From contig CAAFXG010000192.1 in the NCBI GenBank assembly GCA_900766925.1, forward strand, positions 1 to 64,000: 64,000 bases of DNA, given 5' to 3'. This stretch comes from Lachnospiraceae bacterium (GTDB taxonomy: Bacteria; Bacillota; Clostridia; Lachnospirales; Lachnospiraceae). The notes beneath the pieces are model-generated. The model had not been told where the DNA came from. It saw only the letters and a list, made by a program, of their open reading frames with translations, and did no database searches. The translations under genes and the position numbers were made by a program. Positions 58,738 through 64,000 of this stretch are shown piece after piece (positions within the stretch are counted from its first letter, which is position 1; the number at the start of each line of letters is the position of its first letter).

Positions 58738-58832
58738 TGTGGATAACTCAACAGTGAAGGTGTTGATATGTGTAAAAATCCACATAGTTATTAACATTTT
58801 TGTGGATAACTACGAGCTTGCTGTGTGGATAA
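58738..58832. other. Second DnaA-box cluster
   Basis: Three perfect boxes TGTGGATAA at 58738-58746, 58801-58809 and 58824-58832, all in the same orientation, plus a near match (AAATCCACA, near 58778). The cluster is about 22 kb from the dnaA-rpmH cluster. It could be a second part of a bipartite origin or a DnaA titration site. Confidence 0.8.
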
Positions 58833-59092
58833 GTCAAATTGATTTACTGTATATTGTAGTATATATATTATAAATACAATATGTATGATTTGATAAAGCT
58901 TTTTAAAATATATCGGCGTTTTAAACATAAAATGCTTTCGCTTATGTATTGAATTACCAATGATTTTGTGCTATCTTTAAATTAGAGAAAATCGCTCAAA
59001 ACACAATAATTATTTTGCTATTTTCGCGCATGTATTTTGAAGATTTTTTCGTAATCATGAGTGTTCATAATTAAAGAAAGAGGAGGAATTAA

Positions 59093-60316
59093 ATGAACAG
59101 AAAAAGATTCAAGGTATCATTGCTTACACTTGTGATGATGTTTGTGCTTGTGTTTGCAATGGGTATTACAACAATGGCGGCAGCTGCTGCACCGTCTAAT
59201 CTTAAGCAGACAGCAGGCTCTACTACATATGTAACAGTGTCGTGGGATTCAGTTGTTGGAGCATACGGTTACAACGTATATTATTCTGAGGACAACAAAA
59301 GCTTTGTAAGAACATCTAATGCATCAATAGATACATTTAGTACAACTAAGATGATTACTGGATTATCGGCAGGAAGAACCTATTATGTAAAGGTAGTTGC
59401 GGTTACAAGGGATACATCAAGCTATCCTACTAAATACATTGAGGGTACACACTCTGCTTCAATAGATGTAGTTACTGCACCTGATGTTTCGTCAGCAGAA
59501 GCAATCCAGACAAAGGCTACAACATCTTCATTTACAATTAAGGTAAATGGTGCAAGTGGTGCTAATTACTTTAAGGTAATAGATTATGATGATGTTGTAT
59601 ATGGAACATCTACCAAGAGCTCAATTGTATGTAAGAAGTTAAAGCCTGGTGTTAAGGAGAATTTAAAGGTACTCGCAGCAAGAAAGTCAAGTAAAGGCTT
59701 TATTGCAGGCTCATCTTATAAGTATGTTACCTGTAAAACATTGGCAGATAAGCTGAAAAAATCTGAATATGGCATTACAAATGCATACACTAATATAAAC
59801 TCATATTATTTTGCTGTTAATACGACTGATAATATTGATGGAACACAGCTTCAGTTTGCTAATGTAAAGGATAAAAAGATAAAAACATATACAGAGAAGA
59901 GTAAGTCGTTTAATGTTAGAAATTTTGTCAACGGAAGATACTATAAGTATCGTATGAGAACGTACATTGTTGTAAATGGTAAGAAGGTTTATAGTGCGTG
60001 GTCAGATTATAAGTCAATTGCCGTTCCAAAGAAGGTATCAACTAAGGCAAAGAGACTTTCCGGTAACAACAGACAGATTACCATAGACTGGTCTGCTGTT
60101 AAGGATGCTACAGATTATACTGTTTACATTTCTACCAAGGAGAATACAGGATTTAAGAAGCTTGGAAAGGTATCTGCAAAGAAACGTAGTATAACAATTA
60201 AGAAGATTGGCAAGAAGAACCTGAAGAGTGGTGTAACATATTACATCAGACTTGTTTCAAATTATAAAAATAAGCCTGTACAGTCATATGTAACATATTC
60301 TTTTAAAACTTACTAA
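59093..60316 (+). CDS. Secreted fibronectin type III repeat protein
   Basis: 407 residues. A signal peptide (about 1-31, ending MAAAAA) is followed by about four Fn3-like domains: roughly 34-132 (PSNLKQTAGSTTYVTVSWDS at its start), 138-215, 222-315 and 322-405. The last one has the typical ITIDWSAVKDATDYTVYIST pattern. There is no LRR part and no cell-wall anchor. It is related in style to the Fn3 tails of the LRR proteins in this window. GGAGG lies before the ATG, and a strong terminator follows. Confidence 0.82.
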   Translation: MNRKRFKVSLLTLVMMFVLVFAMGITTMAAAAAPSNLKQTAGSTTYVTVSWDSVVGAYGYNVYYSEDNKSFVRTSNASIDTFSTTKMITGLSAGRTYYVKVVAVTRDTSSYPTKYIEGTHSASIDVVTAPDVSSAEAIQTKATTSSFTIKVNGASGANYFKVIDYDDVVYGTSTKSSIVCKKLKPGVKENLKVLAARKSSKGFIAGSSYKYVTCKTLADKLKKSEYGITNAYTNINSYYFAVNTTDNIDGTQLQFANVKDKKIKTYTEKSKSFNVRNFVNGRYYKYRMRTYIVVNGKKVYSAWSDYKSIAVPKKVSTKAKRLSGNNRQITIDWSAVKDATDYTVYISTKENTGFKKLGKVSAKKRSITIKKIGKKNLKSGVTYYIRLVSNYKNKPVQSYVTYSFKTY

Positions 60317-60343
60317 TAGTATGTAATACAAAAATGCTAAGCT

Positions 60344-60397
60344 AAAATCTCCGGGACAAAAGTCTATATCAATAGACGAAGTTCCCGGAGATTTTGC
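60344..60397 (+). terminator. Terminator of the Fn3 protein gene
   Basis: AAAATCTCCGGGAC (60344-60357) pairs with GTTCCCGGAGATTTT (60381-60395) with one bulge; an inner GTCTAT/ATAGAC stem closes the loop. A short T-run lies within and after the right arm. Confidence 0.85.
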
Positions 60398-60418
60398 TTG
60401 TATATAGCATATGAAAAA

Positions 60419-60658
60419 CGAAGGGGCTGTCACATTAGAGATATACAGAGCTTAGCAGCCGTCCCCAATTATAAAAGTGTACTGTTTGAATGACTTTGTT
60501 ATGCTATGGAGAAGAGACTTAAAAATCGTGGAAGCCCATGCTGAACACGATTTTTAAGTTTCTTCGTAATGTCCTGCATAACGGAATGAAAACAGTACAC
60601 TTTTATAATTGGGGACGGCTGCTAAGCTCTGTATATCTCTAATGCGACAGCCCCTTCG
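60419..60658. repeat. Long inverted-repeat element, copy 2 (conserved core, unique arms)
   Basis: The arms 60419-60487 and 60590-60658 are 69 nt each with one mismatch. The conserved core, 60495-60593, is closely similar to 9358-9460: the first 33 nt are identical, and the inner stem AAAAATCGTG/CACGATTTTT carries the compensatory G-C pair. The arm ends begin CGAAGGGGCTGTC, similar in style to terminal repeats of small insertion elements. The element lies in the convergent gap between the Fn3 gene and argS, 19 nt from the argS stop codon. Confidence 0.8.
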
Positions 60659-60677
60659 AGGTATGCCATTTAGGAAT

Positions 60678-62369
60678 TTACATCTGCTCAGGACATTCTA
60701 TTCCGAGTAAAAGCATGGCATCCTTTATGGTTTTCTTGGTAAGATACACGAGGGAAACTCTTGCATTTCTAACGTTTGCATCTTCAACATTAATTCTATT
60801 TGCGTTATAAAATTTGTTGAATGACTGTGCCACATCAACTGCAAATCTTGCTACCACAGATGGTTCGTATTTATCTGCAGCATCAGAAACAACCTTAGGG
60901 AATCTTGATATTTCTTTGAGCAGATCCATGGATTCACCGTCTGTAAGTAAAGAATAGTCTATAGTACATTCAGGTGAATAGTCATCAACCTTTCTCAGTA
61001 TGCTCGCACATCTCGCATAGGTATATTGTACATAAGGTCCGGTTTCACCATCAAAGTTCAAGAGCTTTTCCCATTTGAAAGAAACATCCTTGATTCTCTG
61101 ATTATATAAGTCGTTAAAAATAACTGCACCAACACCGATTTTCTTGGCAGTTTCATCCTTGTCAGGAATGTCAGGATTTTTCTCTTCAATAATTTCCTTA
61201 ATCTTAGCAATTGCTTCAAGCAGGATATCCTCTGCGTAGATTACATTTCCGCTTCTTGTTGAAAGCTTTGCCCCCTCAAGACTTACAAGACCATATGGAA
61301 TATGAACGAGCTGATCCTTTGCCCATTCGTTACCAAGGAGTTCGACAACCTTGAATACCTGTGCAAAATGGAGCTTCTGTTCTTGTCCGGTTACATATAA
61401 GCACTTTGAAAAATTATAGGTTTCCTTACGATAGAAAATTGCTGCTAAGTCTCTTGTTGCGTAAATTGAGCTGCCGTCATTCTTAAGAATCAGACATGGT
61501 GCCATATCATATTCAGAAAGGTCTACTATTTTGGCTCCTTCACTTTCGGTAAGGAGATTAGCAGCAGAAATGCGCTCTACAATATCTGCTGTTTTATCTC
61601 GATAGAAGCTTTCACCTAAATAGTAATCGAAATCCATTCCGAGTAAGTCGTAGGTTCTCTTGTATTCAATTAGACTTATGTCCTTAAACCACTGCCAGAT
61701 ATGCAAAGCCTCCTCGTCGCCATGCTCCATCTTTGTAAACCATGCACGTGCCTCATCGTTGAGAGAAGGATTTTTCTCTGCCTCGTCGTGAAATTTAACA
61801 TACAGTCTCATCAGCTCTGCAACGCCATCACGTTTAACAGCTTCTTCGTCACCCCAGGCCTTATATGCAACAATAAGCTTACCAAACTGTGTACCCCAGT
61901 CACCAAGGTGATTAATTCTTACAACCTTATAGCCTAGCTTTGAATAAATCTTGTATAAGGAATTGCCTATGATGGTTGTTCTAAGATGACCTACATGGAA
62001 GTTCTTTGCAACATTAGGTGATGAATAATCAATACAGATTGTCTTACCTTCACCTTCCTTGGAAGAACCAAAATCATCAGACATCGCGTTTTCTATCATA
62101 GTTTTTACAAAGAGACCTTTGTTTACAAAGAAGTTAAGATATGCACCCTGAACCTGAATATCTTCAAGGAAATCAACATCGCCAATTGCCTGCTTTATGT
62201 CTGCAGCAATCATTTGCGGTGCCTTGTGCATTGTCTTTGCGAGTCTGAAGCATGGAAAAGCGAAATCTCCAAGCTCCGGTTTTGGTGGAAGCTCAATCAA
62301 AGAATTAATTTCCTCAGATGATAAGCCTTCTACATTCTTTGCAATTAAATCAACAATTTTACTTTTCAT
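60678..62369 (-). CDS. argS: Arginine--tRNA ligase
   Basis: 563 residues from the ATG at 62369, which has GGAGA 6 nt upstream; the alternative at 62381 is a TTG. Class I synthetase: HIGH-type motif NFHVGHLRTT, KMSKS-like KLSTRSGN, an N-terminal Add-1-type domain and the C-terminal anticodon-binding domain ending LLGIECPEQM. No T-box is seen upstream. The long inverted-repeat element lies just after its stop. Confidence 0.96.
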   Translation of the reverse strand: MKSKIVDLIAKNVEGLSSEEINSLIELPPKPELGDFAFPCFRLAKTMHKAPQMIAADIKQAIGDVDFLEDIQVQGAYLNFFVNKGLFVKTMIENAMSDDFGSSKEGEGKTICIDYSSPNVAKNFHVGHLRTTIIGNSLYKIYSKLGYKVVRINHLGDWGTQFGKLIVAYKAWGDEEAVKRDGVAELMRLYVKFHDEAEKNPSLNDEARAWFTKMEHGDEEALHIWQWFKDISLIEYKRTYDLLGMDFDYYLGESFYRDKTADIVERISAANLLTESEGAKIVDLSEYDMAPCLILKNDGSSIYATRDLAAIFYRKETYNFSKCLYVTGQEQKLHFAQVFKVVELLGNEWAKDQLVHIPYGLVSLEGAKLSTRSGNVIYAEDILLEAIAKIKEIIEEKNPDIPDKDETAKKIGVGAVIFNDLYNQRIKDVSFKWEKLLNFDGETGPYVQYTYARCASILRKVDDYSPECTIDYSLLTDGESMDLLKEISRFPKVVSDAADKYEPSVVARFAVDVAQSFNKFYNANRINVEDANVRNARVSLVYLTKKTIKDAMLLLGIECPEQM

Positions 62370-62383
62370 TTTATTCTCCAATC

Positions 62384-63520
62384 TTAACCTTTAACAGGGA
62401 ATTTAAATCGTACTTTTGTTCCGGATAAAACATCGCCGGAAATATTCAGTGTCCCACCAAGCAGATATATGGTTTCATGGGCCTTGTGCAGGCTACTGTA
62501 CCAGGGACTTGAGGTGAGATAGTTGTTATCTATGCCAACGCCGTTATCATCTATATAAACATCAACAACATTTGTACTTAAAGAAAGCTTAAGCTCAATC
62601 TGAGTTGCCTGCGAATGTAAGTATATATTATCAAAAAAGATATCCAATAGCTTCATAATGTTTATCGTGAACACGGGGTGTAGCTCAAGTTCAAAGTCGG
62701 TTGCCTCAACATTTGCATCGATAATGCATTCGGGATGTGCGTCGCGCTGATGCATTATATATTCATCCAGTAAAACCGAAATGTGTTTGGTTTGATCCAG
62801 ATGACATCCAAGCTTGACATTAATGTCATCAAGAGAATTAATTATCTTCTTGGAATTAAGTATTACCTCCTGCAGGGTAAGCTTTGCACGAGGGGCATCC
62901 GTAGATATTAAATAGGATAAAAGATCAAGCTTATGATTAAGGCTTGAAAGGTTATCCTTGACATTTTTATCCAGCATGGTTGAAAGGTATGCCTTATCGA
63001 ACGCATCCAGCATTAAAATGTTGTATCCATGTGAAGAAATATCAACCGGTGAGTCCTCTTCGATAAATTCAAAGCCGTCGTCGGTATTGTTCGGGACTTT
63101 GGATGCTGGCTCCACATATAAAGAGGAAATATCTTCGATTGCTTTTTCTGCATCATTTAGAGTTGCAAGCTGTTGCTTAAGTGTATTTAATTTGGATTCC
63201 ATGCTACGGATTTTGGTGTTTATGGAATCCTTTGCGTCAAGCAGATCGTTAATCTGGGAATCAATAATCTTTCCCCGCTCGGTATCCGTTCCATCACTTA
63301 TTACAGGAGTGAAGACGCTTTTCCGTGAAGTTGTTTTAAAGGCATAAATATCCTTGGTTTTTTCTAATTCATCAATCTTGATATCAATTTCAAAGGACTG
63401 TGTTTTTAATTCCTGAACCGCTTCCAGCGTGCTAAGAAATTCCCTGTTAAAGTGATTTAGCATTTCACGATTTGCAGTTCGTATTCGTTCTAAATTTGTA
63501 TTTTCCTGATTATCCATCAT
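62384..63520 (-). CDS. Soluble GHKL-ATPase (histidine-kinase-like) protein
   Basis: 378 residues, no membrane segment. The N-terminal two thirds are coiled-coil and helical. A stretch LSSLNHKLDLLSYLIS is a candidate dimerisation/phosphoacceptor (H-box) helix. The C-terminal ATPase domain has the N box FFDNIYLHSQ, the G1 box DDNGVGID and a G2-like GTKVRFKFP. It lies 14 nt upstream of argS and 7 nt downstream of a membrane-protein gene, so the three may form one unit. No response regulator gene is visible. The start may be the first or second ATG (63520 or 63517). Confidence 0.7.
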   Translation of the reverse strand: MMDNQENTNLERIRTANREMLNHFNREFLSTLEAVQELKTQSFEIDIKIDELEKTKDIYAFKTTSRKSVFTPVISDGTDTERGKIIDSQINDLLDAKDSINTKIRSMESKLNTLKQQLATLNDAEKAIEDISSLYVEPASKVPNNTDDGFEFIEEDSPVDISSHGYNILMLDAFDKAYLSTMLDKNVKDNLSSLNHKLDLLSYLISTDAPRAKLTLQEVILNSKKIINSLDDINVKLGCHLDQTKHISVLLDEYIMHQRDAHPECIIDANVEATDFELELHPVFTINIMKLLDIFFDNIYLHSQATQIELKLSLSTNVVDVYIDDNGVGIDNNYLTSSPWYSSLHKAHETIYLLGGTLNISGDVLSGTKVRFKFPVKG

Positions 63521-63527
63521 GGTCCCC

Positions 63528-64000
63528 CTAGAAAGATTGTTTGTTTTTCTTTGCCTTTTCTCTGCGCTTTATATATTCTGCTCTCTTTTTTTGAACATAT
63601 TTCATTCTTAAATATAGTGCTGCAATTCCGGAAGCTAAAATTACAAATATAACACCAAAAATAATAAGCACCCTGTGTGTTTTTTTCTCCTTTGGACGGA
63701 CTAATGTTCCGTCGGCATATGCGGCTAAAACAGCTTCTTCATCTTCTGAATTTATATATCCTGAAAATGTAACAGGCAAAGAAATATATTCCTGCATATC
63801 ATCACTTATTTTAAGCTTGCCAATTATTTTATTGTCCAAATCAGTTGTTGACATTTCCAGTTCATATTTCAATGAGTCAAATTTGGCGTTATTTATAAGG
63901 ATGGGTTCATCTAAGGTTGCTGAAAGCTCCAGCGTACCAAGATTTGTTCCACCGTATAATTGATTCAGATAGTTCTCAGCCTGAATAATTGTGTCATCGG
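63528..64000 (-). CDS. C-terminal part of a membrane-anchored protein, cut by the right edge
   Basis: The frame stays open from its stop at 63528 to the end of the window (about 156 residues visible), so the gene begins beyond 64000. The visible part is an extracytoplasmic beta-rich region (NLGTLELSATLDEP and later SDDMQEYISLPVTFSGYINS), then one membrane helix (VLIIFGVIFVILASGIAALY) and a very basic cytoplasmic tail rich in Lys and Arg. I do not recognise the family. It precedes the GHKL-ATPase gene by 7 nt and may be its membrane partner. Confidence 0.65.
   Translation of the reverse strand, partial: DDTIIQAENYLNQLYGGTNLGTLELSATLDEPILINNAKFDSLKYELEMSTTDLDNKIIGKLKISDDMQEYISLPVTFSGYINSEDEEAVLAAYADGTLVRPKEKKTHRVLIIFGVIFVILASGIAALYLRMKYVQKKRAEYIKRREKAKKNKQSF

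Larger units (their letters stand above)
57448..59092. other. Gene-free partition and origin-like region
   Basis: About 1.6 kb of very AT-rich DNA upstream of parA, with three perfect parS sites and three perfect DnaA boxes at its right end. Long A/T blocks between 57880 and 58650 could unwind easily. The plus strand is G-richer than C in several segments. No gene that I can support; the frame near 58444-58662 is AT-rich and lacks a ribosome binding site. Confidence 0.75.

Noticed and set aside
57448..59092. Claim that this region alone is the origin of replication
   Set aside because: dnaA, the classical gene order, four DnaA boxes and the change in base skew all point to 36.5 kb. The second cluster is kept as an open question only.

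Overview
The window looks like the replication-origin region of a low-GC Lachnospiraceae-type member of the Clostridia. Three things point there: the order gyrA-gyrB-recF-yaaA-dnaN-dnaA facing rpmH-rnpA-yidD-yidC-jag; Lachnospiraceae-typical families (DUF3881, DUF4446, TIGR03905 TSCPD protein, BspA-like LRR/Fn3 secreted proteins); and the AT-rich, AGGAGG-led genes. I cannot name the species from the sequence alone.

Layout. 0-9 kb (minus strand): housekeeping and RNA-modification genes (RlmD, a YfcE-type phosphoesterase, RdgB, a secreted papain-like protease, a THUMP methyltransferase, a rhodanese, a tiny Asn-rich protein, Pgi). 9-11.3 kb: a decayed Rpn-family gene, a long inverted-repeat element, a PdaA-like deacetylase and a membrane protein. 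11.5-12.9 kb (plus): TSCPD protein and MurG. 12.9-18.7 kb (minus): MATE transporter, Orn/Lys/Arg decarboxylase-family enzyme, SpoVK/CbbX-like AAA ATPase, Maf, HepT-MntA pair. 18.8-19.3 kb: tRNA operon Ser(GCT)-[tRNA remnant]-Asn(GTT)-Cys(GCA) with its own promoter and terminator. 19.5-27.3 kb: an unrecognised membrane protein, class I fumarase subunits separated by a DUF4153 gene, and twin LRR secreted proteins. 27.4-36.1 kb: gyrA to dnaA. 36.1-36.7 kb: oriC-like spacer with four perfect DnaA boxes and a very long hairpin. 36.7-39.4 kb: rpmH to jag. 39.6-43.4 kb: LRR secreted proteins. 43.4-49.35 kb: mnmE (minus), an Rpn-like nuclease, mnmG and rsmG. 49.4-57.5 kb (minus): exonuclease, PPase, tRNA-Arg, serS, DUF4446, parB, parA. 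57.5-59.1 kb: gene-free, with three perfect parS sites and three more DnaA boxes. 59.1-64 kb: Fn3 protein, a second long inverted-repeat element, argS, a GHKL-ATPase protein and a membrane protein running off the edge.

How it works together. The core is replication initiation and segregation (DnaA, DnaN, RecF, gyrase, ParA/ParB, parS), together with ribosome and tRNA maturation (RnpA, L34, MnmE/MnmG, RsmG, RlmD) and membrane-protein insertion (YidC, YidD, Jag). The serS-parA block and mnmE are flipped relative to the common Firmicutes order. Genes left of 36.1 kb are mostly minus and the spacer plus strand there is C-rich, while right-hand spacers are G-rich, which fits an origin near 36.5 kb.

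Most notable: two elements (9304-9503 and 60419-60658) share a roughly 100-nt core that shows a compensatory base pair. In each, the core is flanked by 54-69 nt near-perfect inverted arms whose sequence is unrelated between the two. Both lie in convergent spacers, 18-19 nt beyond the stop codon of the minus-strand gene. A third long hairpin with a different core sits in the dnaA-rpmH spacer.
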